NCBI RefSeq assembly: GCF_014203645.1
Contig: NZ_JACHJL010000015.1
Location: 150,213 to 214,212 of the forward strand
Origin: Streptomyces zagrosensis
Lineage (GTDB): Bacteria; Actinomycetota; Actinomycetes; Streptomycetales; Streptomycetaceae
Direction: 5' to 3'
Length of the DNA stretch: 64,000 bases
Position 1 is the first letter of the stretch; the number at the start of each line of letters is the position of its first letter. The translations under genes and the position numbers were made by a program. Below, in pieces: positions 1 to 8,885 of this stretch. The notes under the pieces were generated by a model, which saw only the letters and a program-made list of their open reading frames with translations, did not search any database and had not been told where the DNA came from.

Positions 1-774
1 CGCGCCGTCTCCGAGCTCGTGTTTGACCCGGGTATCGACCACCAACAGGCGCAGCCCCTGGGCTGCCACATCGAAGGGGACGTGCCGGTGGGTGAGGTCC
101 CGGGTGTCCAGATACAGCGCGTGCCCCGCCGTACAGCAGGCGGATGCCATCTGGTCCATGATCCCGCAGGGCACCCCGACGAACCCGTTCTCCGCACGCT
201 GGGCAAGCTGGGCGATTCGCTCGGTGGTCAGCCCGAGCCCGTACAGCTCGTTCAGCGCGCTCGCCGTGGCCACCTCAAGCGCCGCCGACGAGGAGAGCCC
301 GGCGCCGGTGGGTACCGTGCTGGTGAAGTGCAGTTCGGCGCCGCCGACCGCAAGGCCCGCCTCGCGCATCGCCCACAGCACCCCGGCCGGGTAGGCCGCC
401 CAACCGGCGCCGGACTCGGGAGCCAGCGCGTCGGAGCGTAGTTCCACGACGCCACCGGGCACATCGGCCGAGTGCAGCCGCAGCACCCCGTCCTCGCGCG
501 GCGAAGCGGCGGCCAGCGTGGCGTGGGGCAGGGCGAGCGGCATGACGAGGCCCTCGCTGATGTCGGTGTGCTCGCCGATCAGGTTGACCCGGCCGGGCGC
601 CGCCCACACGCCGGCAGGTTCGGCGCCGTAGACCTCATCGAACCCGGCGACAACGGCCGACACCTCCGCAGGTCCGGGCGCGCCATCAGTGGCCGCGCCA
701 CCCGAATCCACAGCAGGCCCCCGCGCACCGCTGTCTCGTTGCGGCTCTGGCCGCCGCGTACCGCTGTCACTCAC
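1..774 (-). CDS. galK: galactokinase (N-terminal part; runs off the window)
   Basis: Phosphorylates galactose to galactose-1-phosphate, the first Leloir step, in the cytoplasm. The first 258 codons are visible. The start is a GTG at 774, behind a GGAGAG-type ribosome site; an Ala/Gly/Ser-rich extension of about 35 residues precedes the family core. The galactokinase signature GRVNLIGEHTD lies at residues 61-71 and the GHMP ATP-binding motif PTGAGLSSSAA follows further in. The gene starts 8 bp after the galE stop, so it is the last gene of a galT-galE-galK operon. The C-terminus is outside the window. Confidence 0.95.
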   Translation of the reverse strand, partial: MSDSGTRRPEPQRDSGARGPAVDSGGAATDGAPGPAEVSAVVAGFDEVYGAEPAGVWAAPGRVNLIGEHTDISEGLVMPLALPHATLAAASPREDGVLRLHSADVPGGVVELRSDALAPESGAGWAAYPAGVLWAMREAGLAVGGAELHFTSTVPTGAGLSSSAALEVATASALNELYGLGLTTERIAQLAQRAENGFVGVPCGIMDQMASACCTAGHALYLDTRDLTHRHVPFDVAAQGLRLLVVDTRVKHELGDGA

Positions 775-782
775 ACGCTCTC

Positions 783-1748
783 CTACTCTCCTTGCCTGAC
801 GAACTCCCAGGCGTCCGCCACGATCCCGGCCAGGTCGGCGCGGGTCGGCTGCCAACCGAGTCGGTCCTTGGCTCGCTCGGCAGAGGCGACAAGGACCGCC
901 GGGTCGCCGCCACGGCGCGGTGCGGTCACCTCGGGCACCGGGTGCCCGGTGACCTTGCGCACCGTCTCGATGACCTCGCGCACCGAGAAGCCGTTGCCGT
1001 TGCCGAGGTTGCAGATCAGGTGCTCGCCGCCGGTGGCCGCGGTGAGGGCGAGCAGATGGGCCTCGGCGAGGTCGGCGACGTGGATGTAATCGCGTACGCA
1101 GGTGCCGTCCGGGGTCGGGTAGTCGTCACCGAACACGGAGATCGCCTCGCGCTTGCCCTGGGCGACCTGGAGCACCAGCGGGATCAGATGCGTCTCGGGG
1201 TCGTGCCGCTCGCCGTAACTGCCGTGCGCGCCGGCGACGTTGAAGTAGCGCAGCGAGACGGCGGCCAGGCCGTGCGCGGTGCACTCACTGCTGATCATGT
1301 GGTCCACGGCGAGCTTGCTGGCGCCGTACGGATTGGTCGGCGCGGTCGCGGTGTCCTCGGTGATCGGGGACGTGGCGGGCTCGCCGTAGGTGGCGGCCGT
1401 GGAGGAGAAGACGAGGGTGCGTACGCCCGCGTCGCGCATGGCGGCGAGCAGCGCCATGCTGCCACCGACGTTGTTCGACCAATACTTCTCGGGGTGCGCG
1501 ACCGACTCGCCGACCTGCGAGGACGCGGCGAAGTGCAGCACGCCGTCGTACGAGGAGTCCAGCCAGCGCGCCACGTCCTGGATGCGCCCCTCGATGAACT
1601 CCGCGCCCTCGGGCACGCTCACCCGGTGCCCGGTGGACAAGTCGTCCAAGACGGTCACCCGGTGTCCGGCCGCCAGCAGATGTGCGGCGACCACGCTCCC
1701 GACATATCCCGCTCCGCCGGTGACCAGGTACTTCTGTCCATCGCTCAC
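783..1748 (-). CDS. galE: UDP-glucose 4-epimerase
   Basis: Interconverts UDP-galactose and UDP-glucose using bound NAD. The 321-residue protein is a full-length extended SDR: the NAD-binding GGAGYVGS is at the N-terminus, the catalytic Tyr/Lys are in YGASKLAVD and the upstream Ser is in FSSTAATYGEP. The start overlaps the galT stop by 4 bp (ATGA), implying translational coupling. The order galT-galE-galK is that of the gal operon described in Streptomyces lividans. Confidence 0.96.
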   Translation of the reverse strand: MSDGQKYLVTGGAGYVGSVVAAHLLAAGHRVTVLDDLSTGHRVSVPEGAEFIEGRIQDVARWLDSSYDGVLHFAASSQVGESVAHPEKYWSNNVGGSMALLAAMRDAGVRTLVFSSTAATYGEPATSPITEDTATAPTNPYGASKLAVDHMISSECTAHGLAAVSLRYFNVAGAHGSYGERHDPETHLIPLVLQVAQGKREAISVFGDDYPTPDGTCVRDYIHVADLAEAHLLALTAATGGEHLICNLGNGNGFSVREVIETVRKVTGHPVPEVTAPRRGGDPAVLVASAERAKDRLGWQPTRADLAGIVADAWEFVRQGE

Positions 1749-2821
1749 GTACTCGCTACCTCTCGCAGTCGCTGCGCCGCGTCCTCCGGCGGCACATCGT
1801 TGATGAACACATTCATGCCAGATTCGGAACCCGCGAGGAACTTCAGCTTGCCGGAAGTGCGTCGAATGGTGAAAAGCTCAAGGTGAAGCGCGAAGTCGGC
1901 ACGGTCAGGCGTGCGAAACGGCGCCTGGTGCCAGGCCGAGATGTAGGGCGTGGGCGGCTCATCGGGGCCAAAGATCCGATCGAAACGGCGCAGCAACTCC
2001 AGGTAGACCCGCGGAAACTCGGCGCGCGCCGGCTCGTCTAGGGCGCGCATATCGGGCACGCGCCGCTTGGGGTAGAGGTGCACCTCGTACGGCCAGTGGG
2101 CGGCATAGGGAACGAAGGCCGTCCAGTGCTCGGCGTCCACGACGATCCGCCGCCCATCGGCCACCTCGTCAGCGACCACGTCATCGAAGAGGTTGCGGCC
2201 AGCAGTGCGCTCGCGATGCGCGGCAAGCGACTCCAGCATGCGCGCGGTGCGCGGGGTGACAAAGGGGTACGCGTAGATCTGGCCGTGCGGGTGACCAAGT
2301 GTCACCCCGATTTCGGCGCCGCGGTTCTCGAAACAGAACACCTGTCGCACGGCGGGCAGTTCGGCCAACTCCGCCGTGCGGTCGGTCCAGGCGTCCAGGA
2401 CCAGGGCGGCCTGTTGCTCGGTGAGGTCAGCGAAGGAGGCGTCGTGGTCGGCGGTGAAGCACACGACCTCGCAGCGGCCCGAGTCTCCGGCGAGCGAGGG
2501 GAAGCGGTTCTCGAAGACGACCACGTCGTAGTCGGTGGCGGGGATTTCGCTGCGCCGCGCGCAGCGCGACCCGCTCTCCCCGGGGGCGCTCGGGAGCGAG
2601 GGGCACAGCGGGCATGCGTCGGCGGGCGGGTGGTAGGTGCGGGTCTGTCGGTGCGAGGCGATGGCGACGCTGTCGCCGAGCAGCCGATCGACGCGAATCT
2701 CGGACGACGTGGCGACGGGCTCCAGCGGGCGTGGGTCCTCCTCGCTGCGCACCAGGTCGTCCCGGGAGTCGTAATAGATCAGCTCACGGCCATCCGCGAG
2801 CCTGACCGACGTCTTCTTCAC
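1745..2821 (-). CDS. galT: galactose-1-phosphate uridylyltransferase
   Basis: Transfers UMP between UDP-glucose and galactose-1-phosphate. The 358-residue protein has the HPHGQIYAYPF segment holding the active-site His-Pro-His triad. Zinc-ligand candidates are C-P-L-C near residue 70 and later histidines. The start is a GTG at 2821 with AGGGG six bases upstream. It is the first gene of the operon and faces a divergent symporter gene across 106 bp. Confidence 0.95.
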   Translation of the reverse strand: MKKTSVRLADGRELIYYDSRDDLVRSEEDPRPLEPVATSSEIRVDRLLGDSVAIASHRQTRTYHPPADACPLCPSLPSAPGESGSRCARRSEIPATDYDVVVFENRFPSLAGDSGRCEVVCFTADHDASFADLTEQQAALVLDAWTDRTAELAELPAVRQVFCFENRGAEIGVTLGHPHGQIYAYPFVTPRTARMLESLAAHRERTAGRNLFDDVVADEVADGRRIVVDAEHWTAFVPYAAHWPYEVHLYPKRRVPDMRALDEPARAEFPRVYLELLRRFDRIFGPDEPPTPYISAWHQAPFRTPDRADFALHLELFTIRRTSGKLKFLAGSESGMNVFINDVPPEDAAQRLREVAST

Positions 2822-2927
2822 CCTGCACCCCTGTCACGATCCGAAAACATTCCAACATAAGCTTTCAGAAATCAACAATAGCGCGTACTTTTTTGCCGTT
2901 CCGTTCGCGCGAAGAAGCGAGAAGCCC
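2822..2927. promoter_or_regulatory. divergent gal promoter region
   Basis: This 106-bp spacer between galT and the symporter is strikingly A/T-rich for the replicon, with the lowest-GC part around 2845-2895. It must hold promoters for both directions. In S. lividans the galactose-inducible, glucose-repressed galP1 lies upstream of galT; this is the equivalent position. I could not assign an operator with confidence. Confidence 0.6.
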
Positions 2928-4625
2928 ATGTATCAGCTAGCCGAAGGACTCCGGCTCTCCACCAACTGGCTCGATTACTCGATCCTTGCCATCTACTTCG
3001 TCGTCGTCCTGGGCATCGGCTTCGCGGCCCGGCGCAGCGTCAAGACAAGCCTCGACTTCTTCCTGTCCGGACGGTCACTGCCCGCCTGGGTCACCGGTCT
3101 CGCGTTCGTCGCTGCCAACCTGGGGGCGACGGAGATCCTGGGCATGGCCGCGAACGGCGCACAGTACGGCGCATACACCGTGCACTGGTATTGGATCGGC
3201 GCCATCCCGGCCATGGTGTTCCTGGGCCTGGTGATGATGCCCTTCTACTACGGGTCGAAGGTCAGGTCCGTACCGGAGTTCTTGCTGCACCGCTTCGGGC
3301 CTTCCTCGCACCTGCTCAGCTCCCTCATCTTCGCGGTGTCATCGGTGCTGATCGCCGGCGTGAACCTGTACGCCATGGCGATCGTGCTTGAGGCACTACT
3401 CGGCTGGCCGCAGTGGGTGGCCATCGTCGTGGCCGGCTTCTTCGTGCTCGGCTACATCACGCTGGGCGGACTGTCCTCGGCCATCTACAACGAGGTACTC
3501 CAGTTCTTCGTTATCCTCGCCGCGCTCATTCCGCTGACCATCGTCGGCCTCAAGCGGGTCGGCGGTTGGGACGGGCTGACCGACTCGCTCACCGGCAAGG
3601 GCGGCGCGCAGGGCTCGCACGGCTCGCAGGGTGAGAACTTCCTCAGCGCCTGGGACGGCACCGGCATCGGCGAGGCCAACGCGCTCGGCGCCAACTGGCT
3701 CACCATCGTCTTGGGCCTTGGCTTCGTGCTGAGCTTCGGCTACTGGACCACCAACTTCGCCGAGGTACAGCGCGCGCTCTCCGCGAAGAACCTCTCGGCC
3801 GCCAAGCGGACCCCGCTGATCGCGGCCTTCCCCAAGATCCTCATCCCGATGGTCGTCATCGTGCCCGGCCTTATCGCCCTCGTGATGGAACCGACGCTGG
3901 GCAAGGAGGGCAGCGGCCTCCAGTACAACGACGCCATTCCGGTCCTCATGCGCGATCTGCTACCCAACGGCGTGCTCGGCATCGCGGTGACCGGCCTGCT
4001 GGCCGCGTTCATGGCAGGCATGGCCGCCAACGTCTCCTCGTTCAACACGGTGTTCACCAACGACATTTGGGCCGCGTACGTGAAGAAGGACCGGGCCGAC
4101 GCGTACTACCTGGCAACCGGCCGCTGGGTCACCGCAGTCGGCGTCATCCTGGGCATGGGCACGGCGTTCATCGCCTCCAGCTTCAGCAACATCATGAACT
4201 ACCTCCAGACCCTGTTTTCCTTCTTCAACGTGCCGCTGTTCTGCGTCTTCATCATCGGCATGTTCTGGAAGCGCAGCACAGGGCCGGCCGGCTTTTGGGG
4301 TCTGCTGTCCGGCACGCTGGCCGCGATGCTCAACTACTTCTGGCTCTACAAGCAGCACGTCATCGACATCCCCTCCGACCAGGGGGCGAACTTCGTCTCG
4401 GCGATCGTGGCCTTCGTCGTCGGCGCCGTGGTGATGCTGGTGGTCACCCTGGTGACCAAGCCAAAGCCGGTGGAGCAACTGGCCGGCCTCGTCTACGGCA
4501 CCAAGTCGCCCGGCCTGGAGGAAGCGCCGGCCGAAGGCGACGACGCCTGGTACCGCAAGCCCGCGCTGCTCGGCTGGGGCGCCGTGGTGTTGGCCGCGCT
4601 GTGCTACATCCCGTTCTCGCTGTGA
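2928..4625 (+). CDS. sodium:solute symporter (SSS family), probable galactose uptake
   Basis: A 565-residue inner-membrane transporter with about 13-14 hydrophobic segments. SSS-family features include an N-terminal FFLSGRSLPAW-type motif (about residue 44) and the TGLLAAFMAGMAANVSSFNT region that corresponds to the family signature. It probably brings galactose or a galactoside in with Na+; that substrate is inferred only from its position divergent from galT. A weak GAGAAG ribosome site precedes the ATG. The loop at about residues 225-250 is rich in Gly/Ser and may be flexible. Confidence 0.85.
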   Translation: MYQLAEGLRLSTNWLDYSILAIYFVVVLGIGFAARRSVKTSLDFFLSGRSLPAWVTGLAFVAANLGATEILGMAANGAQYGAYTVHWYWIGAIPAMVFLGLVMMPFYYGSKVRSVPEFLLHRFGPSSHLLSSLIFAVSSVLIAGVNLYAMAIVLEALLGWPQWVAIVVAGFFVLGYITLGGLSSAIYNEVLQFFVILAALIPLTIVGLKRVGGWDGLTDSLTGKGGAQGSHGSQGENFLSAWDGTGIGEANALGANWLTIVLGLGFVLSFGYWTTNFAEVQRALSAKNLSAAKRTPLIAAFPKILIPMVVIVPGLIALVMEPTLGKEGSGLQYNDAIPVLMRDLLPNGVLGIAVTGLLAAFMAGMAANVSSFNTVFTNDIWAAYVKKDRADAYYLATGRWVTAVGVILGMGTAFIASSFSNIMNYLQTLFSFFNVPLFCVFIIGMFWKRSTGPAGFWGLLSGTLAAMLNYFWLYKQHVIDIPSDQGANFVSAIVAFVVGAVVMLVVTLVTKPKPVEQLAGLVYGTKSPGLEEAPAEGDDAWYRKPALLGWGAVVLAALCYIPFSL

Positions 4626-4695
4626 CCCCCGCCCACCCGCTGCGTGACGGCCACCCGCCCGCTTACGCGCACTCTCACGCGAAGGATGCATCCGC

Positions 4696-4932
4696 ATGAG
4701 CGACTATCAGCACGAGGTCAAAGAGCTTGAGCGCACGTCCGCGACCGCCGCGCGACTCTTCGACGTACGCCGCATCATCGGCGGCTTGTTCGTGGTCTAC
4801 GGCGTCATCGTCACCATCGCGGGCCTGACGGCATCTGACGCGGACCTGAAGAAGGCCGAGGGCATCAACATCAACCTCTGGACGGGCCTGGGCATGCTGG
4901 CCCTCGGCCTCTTCTTCCTCGGCTGGCTCTAG
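4696..4932 (+). CDS. small membrane protein downstream of the symporter
   Basis: A 78-residue protein with two predicted membrane helices: roughly residues 27-46 (IIGGLFVVYGVIVTIAGLTA) and 61-78. A short hydrophilic N-terminus rich in Glu/Arg precedes them. It lies 70 bp after the symporter on the same strand, so it is probably co-transcribed; AAGGA precedes the ATG by nine bases. No enzymatic motif is visible. A role as an accessory subunit of the transporter is possible but is only an inference from position. Confidence 0.75.
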   Translation: MSDYQHEVKELERTSATAARLFDVRRIIGGLFVVYGVIVTIAGLTASDADLKKAEGININLWTGLGMLALGLFFLGWL

Positions 4933-5153
4933 CTGCGCCCCATGCCCCCGCCGCCCCCGGCGCCGGACGCAGCGGCGGAAGCAGCCGCAGATCCCGCAGC
5001 CGGCCCCGAACGGAACACTTCCGGCCACTGAGCCCGCCACCGTACGGTACGGCGCGGCGCCTCCGGCACGGCCCGTACGGTGCTGTGTCGTGCAGTACGG
5101 GGCTGGGCTGGGCTGGGCAGTTGCGTCCCAGCCCCAGTACGTCGCGCCCTCGC

Positions 5154-6191
5154 TCAGGCCCTGCCCGCAGCCCCAGGCGCTGGGCCGGTGCCAGGGCCGG
5201 CCTCGGGGCGGCCCGGGTGGCCCTGGCCGGGGAATCCGCGCCCCCATGGGCGCCCCGCGGCGCCTTGGCCCGACGCGCCCCGACCGTAGTAAGGCCCCTG
5301 CCCAGCGGAACCCCGGCCCGGCGGCACCTGGCCCGGCGGCAGTTGACCCGGCGGCGCCTGACCCGATGGCGGCTGGCCTCCGACAGCGCCAGGCCCGTGC
5401 CCGGTCGGGCCCGCCGCGCCCCCAAAACCCGCAGCGCCCGCAGCGCCCGCAGCGCCCGTCTCACCTGGAGTGGCGTGGCCCACGCCGCCCTCGCCCAGCG
5501 CGCTGGGGAGGTCGATGGCGCGCCGGCTGGCCGCGGCCCGGTCGAGCAGCCCCGTACGGGCGGCAAGCGCCGCCGCCTCAAGGCGGGAGCCGACGCCCAA
5601 CTTCATCAAAACGCGCTGCACATGCGTACGAGCCGTACTCGGGGCGATGGCCATGCCCGCCGCGATCAGCCGGGTGTCCTCCCCCTCAGCAACCCGTACC
5701 AGCACCTCCACCTCGCGTGGTGTGAGCAGTTGAAGCAACCGGGCGCCCTCGTCATCGGGCTGGGCTGCGGGGTTCAGCAGCTCGGCGAACGCCCCCTGGA
5801 GGAGCTGGGGCGCCACCGCCGCATCCCCGGCACGCGCCTTGATCATGGCGCGCTCGACGCCCTCGATGCGTTCGTCGTGGCGCACATAACCGGATGCCCC
5901 CGCCGCGAAGGCGGCGGCGATGCCCCGCGGACTCGGCACCGGGCCGAGCACCACGACCGCGACCTGGGGTCGCTCCCGCTTGATCCGTATCACCGGCTCA
6001 AATGCGCCCGGTTCCGCGGGGGTTCCGGTGCCGAGCAGACACACCTCGGGTGCCCGGCTCACCACGAGGTCCGCAGCGCCCGCACTCGGCGCGGCAGCGG
6101 CGAGCACCCGATGCCCGCGGAGCTTCAACGCCGAGGCGAGTGCCTCGGCGAGTAGTCGGTGGTCATCGACCACCATGACTCTCACGCCCAT
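5154..6191 (-). CDS. LuxR/NarL-type regulator with a degenerate receiver domain and Pro/Gly-rich tail
   Basis: A 345-residue DNA-binding protein. The start ATG at 6191 follows GGGAG; an in-frame upstream start adds 29 residues but lacks a ribosome site. Residues 1-120 have a receiver fold with the acidic pair Asp9-Asp10 (VMVVDDHRLLAEAL). However, the phosphorylation-site strand reads VCLLGTGTP, with Gly54 where Asp is expected, and the usual Lys of the last strand is not evident in GYVRHDE. A NarL-type helix-turn-helix follows (LTPREVEVLVRVAEGEDTR). The last ~110 residues are Gly/Pro/Ala repeats of the type PPGQLPPGQVPPG. It is probably a phosphorylation-independent regulator. No partner kinase is adjacent. 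Confidence 0.85.
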   Translation of the reverse strand: MGVRVMVVDDHRLLAEALASALKLRGHRVLAAAAPSAGAADLVVSRAPEVCLLGTGTPAEPGAFEPVIRIKRERPQVAVVVLGPVPSPRGIAAAFAAGASGYVRHDERIEGVERAMIKARAGDAAVAPQLLQGAFAELLNPAAQPDDEGARLLQLLTPREVEVLVRVAEGEDTRLIAAGMAIAPSTARTHVQRVLMKLGVGSRLEAAALAARTGLLDRAAASRRAIDLPSALGEGGVGHATPGETGAAGAAGAAGFGGAAGPTGHGPGAVGGQPPSGQAPPGQLPPGQVPPGRGSAGQGPYYGRGASGQGAAGRPWGRGFPGQGHPGRPEAGPGTGPAPGAAGRA

Positions 6192-6526
6192 GAACTCCCC
6201 CCCATCCGCCCGGGGACGACAGTCCCGGATGTCCGTGGCCCCCGCGCTGACCGAGGTCGCGCCACCGTGGCTGCGCAAGCCCCCCTGCTGCGCACGGCCC
6301 CCGACCTCTTGCCCCCGGAAGCTACACGCTCGTTCGACGTTGCGCGCCCCTTAGCAGGAAGAAGCGTCCCGGAATGTCGAAATACATCCCATAGCGCTTA
6401 CTTCGCGCCGCGAAGGGCACGTCACGGCGCGGCGTGCCATGCCGTGCCGTGCCGCAGCACGACAACGGCCCCGCCAGTACGGAACGTACCGGCGGGGCCG
6501 CCACATGTGCATCAGTGCTGCACGGG
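6192..6526. other. 335-bp intergenic stretch between LuxR-type and PQQ-propeller genes
   Basis: It holds the upstream region of the LuxR-type regulator and the terminator of the upstream gene (6467-6499). A short GCCGTGCC direct repeat lies around 6440-6455. I see no coding potential. Confidence 0.6.
6467..6499 (-). terminator. intrinsic-type terminator of the PQQ-propeller gene
   Basis: A perfect 9-bp stem GGCCCCGCC/GGCGGGGCC encloses a second short GTAC/GTAC stem. It lies 27 bp past the stop of the 6527-8539 gene. There is no U-tract, as is usual in Streptomyces. Confidence 0.75.
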
Positions 6527-8539
6527 TCAGTTGGGGCCAAAAACCATGGCGATCAGATCCTCACCGCGCTGATAGTCGCGCGGCTCGGTGGCGTAAATGT
6601 CGCCCATGTACAGCTTTTTGTTGGCGTACAAGAACAGCTCGTGGCCCATGCTGTAGTTCGACTCGGTCTCCGCGGTGGCCGTCGCGTTCTGCATCAGCTT
6701 GGCCTTCTCGTAGTTCGTCGGATCGACCTGCCAGATCGCGCCGCCCTTGTTGTACGTGGTGTCCTGGTACGCGATGAGGTAGCCGTCCTCGTCTAGGCCA
6801 ACCGGGGTGATGCTCGCGTCCGGCACGCCATCGGTCTTGCCCACGGACTTGCCGGTCTGTAGCGAGTAGGCGACGATCTCGTTCTCCGGCAGCGTGTCGG
6901 AACTGCTGCTGCGCTCCTCGGTCGCCATGAACAGCTTGTCCTTGGTGACGACGACCTTGCTGCACGACTCGACCTCGTTGGTCGAGCACTCCGGGGTGAA
7001 CTTGCCGTTGCCGGTGGCGATCTTGCTGACCAGCTTGCCCTTGCTCTGGGACGGGTCGATCGTCATGAAGTCGGAGACCGCAGCGCCCGATGAGTCACCC
7101 GCGTTGACGCCGATGACCATCGGCTCCGTGGAGATCACGTGCACGTCTTCGATGCCGTCGGTGAGCTTGTACTCCGACAGGACGTTGCCGTCCTTGGGGT
7201 TGATGAGCTGGACCGACATCCGCGCCTCGCCGAACTCGCCGCAACCGCGCACCGCGACCAACTTCGGGCCGCCGCCGTACCCGTAATCCGAGCACTCCTC
7301 GTTCGGCTGCGGCGACCAGAGCTTGTCGCCCTTCATCGACCAGGCGGCGCCGCCGTCCAGGCCGCCCGCGGCGATGGTGCCACCGCCGATGGTGACCTCG
7401 TCGAACTCCAGCTTCTCGTCGGCTTCCTTGATGCTGCGCTGCCATACGAGCTTGCCGTTGGCCAGATCGACCAGGCCAACCTCGCTACAGTCCGGGTACT
7501 TGTTCTCCACGGTCGGCTTGCCGTCCTGGAAGACCACGGTGGTCAGGCCCTCCTTGGTGACCTGGCTGCTGCCCCAGCACAGCTCACCACCCAGCGGAAT
7601 CTCCCACTGCGGTGCCGAGCCGCCGCTGGCCGGGTAACCGACGATCTTGTCGATCTGGCCCTTTGCCCACACCGTGTCGGTGGCCCACAGACCGGGCGAG
7701 TTCGCCTGCTCCTTGACCTTGGGCATCGGGACCTTGGCGATCAGGTTGCCGCCCACCAACTTCGGCTTGGGCCGCTTCTTGACGCCGTTGTTCTCGCCGT
7801 TCTCGCCCTTTTCGCCGCCTTCGGCGCCCTGGCTGCTGCCGTTCTTCTTCTCGGCCTTGGTGTCGGCGTCGCCATCCTTGGTGGCGAGCCACACGCCTCC
7901 GCCGACGACCAACGCGATCGCCACCACGGCACTGACGATGAGCGCCATGCGCTGCTTGCCCGGCCGGTTGCCGCCGCCGGCGGGTGCGGCGCCGGGGACC
8001 TGCGCGCCCGGCGGGTAGTTCCCCTGCGGGGCCTGTCCGTAGGGCTGCTGCCCGGGCTGGCCGTACTGCGCCGGAGCGTAAGGCTGCTGGCCTATCTGCG
8101 TCGGGGCGTACGGCGACTGCCCGTACCCGCCCTGTGAGGTCTGGGCGTACGGCTGGCCCGGCGCGCCCGGCTGTGTTGGGTAGCCATAGCCACCGGCGCC
8201 GGGCGGCGGTGCCTGCGGATAGCCGTAGCCACCGGCCCCAGCGGGCGGGGCCTGCGGCGGTGCGCCGGGCGGCCCTGGCGGTGGCGGAGTGCCGGGCGGC
8301 CCCGGCGGCGGCGGGGCCTGCGGGGGCTGGCCGGGCTGTTGCTGCGGGTAGCCGTAACCGCCCGCCTGCGCCGGGGGCTGCTGCGGATAGCCGTAACCGG
8401 GCTGTGGGGTCTGCTGCGGGTATCCCTCGGCGGCGTCACCGAAGCCTGGCGTCTTCCCGGTGCCGGGGTCTTGCGGGGCGCCGAAGCCGCCCTGCGGCGG
8501 CTGACCGCTCGACGGCGGCTGGTTGGGCGGCTGTGACAT
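6527..8539 (-). CDS. membrane-anchored PQQ-like beta-propeller protein with Pro/Gln/Gly/Tyr-rich N-terminus
   Basis: A 670-residue protein. Residues 1-190 are low-complexity, dominated by YGYPQ, PPGPPG and QQPYAP-type repeats. One membrane helix follows at about 196-218 (MALIVSAVVAIALVVGGG). The rest, after a charged linker, has WxxG-type blades (for example GKLVWQRS) typical of PQQ-like repeats. It is predicted to have a cytoplasmic disordered tail and an extracytoplasmic propeller; sensor or assembly scaffold roles are known for such proteins but nothing here fixes one. Start choice: AAGGA is six bases before the ATG at 8539; another ATG two codons upstream sits too close to the ribosome site. 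Confidence 0.8.
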   Translation of the reverse strand: MSQPPNQPPSSGQPPQGGFGAPQDPGTGKTPGFGDAAEGYPQQTPQPGYGYPQQPPAQAGGYGYPQQQPGQPPQAPPPPGPPGTPPPPGPPGAPPQAPPAGAGGYGYPQAPPPGAGGYGYPTQPGAPGQPYAQTSQGGYGQSPYAPTQIGQQPYAPAQYGQPGQQPYGQAPQGNYPPGAQVPGAAPAGGGNRPGKQRMALIVSAVVAIALVVGGGVWLATKDGDADTKAEKKNGSSQGAEGGEKGENGENNGVKKRPKPKLVGGNLIAKVPMPKVKEQANSPGLWATDTVWAKGQIDKIVGYPASGGSAPQWEIPLGGELCWGSSQVTKEGLTTVVFQDGKPTVENKYPDCSEVGLVDLANGKLVWQRSIKEADEKLEFDEVTIGGGTIAAGGLDGGAAWSMKGDKLWSPQPNEECSDYGYGGGPKLVAVRGCGEFGEARMSVQLINPKDGNVLSEYKLTDGIEDVHVISTEPMVIGVNAGDSSGAAVSDFMTIDPSQSKGKLVSKIATGNGKFTPECSTNEVESCSKVVVTKDKLFMATEERSSSSDTLPENEIVAYSLQTGKSVGKTDGVPDASITPVGLDEDGYLIAYQDTTYNKGGAIWQVDPTNYEKAKLMQNATATAETESNYSMGHELFLYANKKLYMGDIYATEPRDYQRGEDLIAMVFGPN

Positions 8540-8885
8540 CAACATTCCTTCTCGTGCGGGTCCATGGACGAGTGGCCTCCCCCGCGGCCCCCATTGGCTG
8601 AAATCCATCGGAGAAGGAGCGAATCGGACATGACTGCGGCCTGGTAATGGGCAGGCGAGCGGAGGTTCTTTGTATCACCCGGTCATCGCATGGCAGGTGC
8701 CGGTAGCAGCCGCACCTGAGAGCTGATACCGGCCCGTGACGAGACTGTTGCACCACCCGGGACGGGAATCCCCGAGTCCGCGCCGCCGCCCCCATCATGG
8801 GGCGGAACGTGGGCGACCCGGCCGCAGGGGCCGCCGGGCCCGCACCGATCGAGCCGTCAGGCCGCGGGGCGATGCGGGCGAACGG
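8540..8885. other. 346-bp intergenic stretch upstream of the PQQ-propeller gene
   Basis: Presumably carries the promoter of the 6527-8539 gene and the end of the ABC-F transcript. No gene, clear terminator hairpin or repeat was recognised. Confidence 0.5.

Noticed and set aside
792..1886. Long plus-strand frame opposite galE
   Set aside because: It is antisense to galE, has Arg/Gly/Val-rich composition and no family motif; galE on the minus strand is unambiguous.
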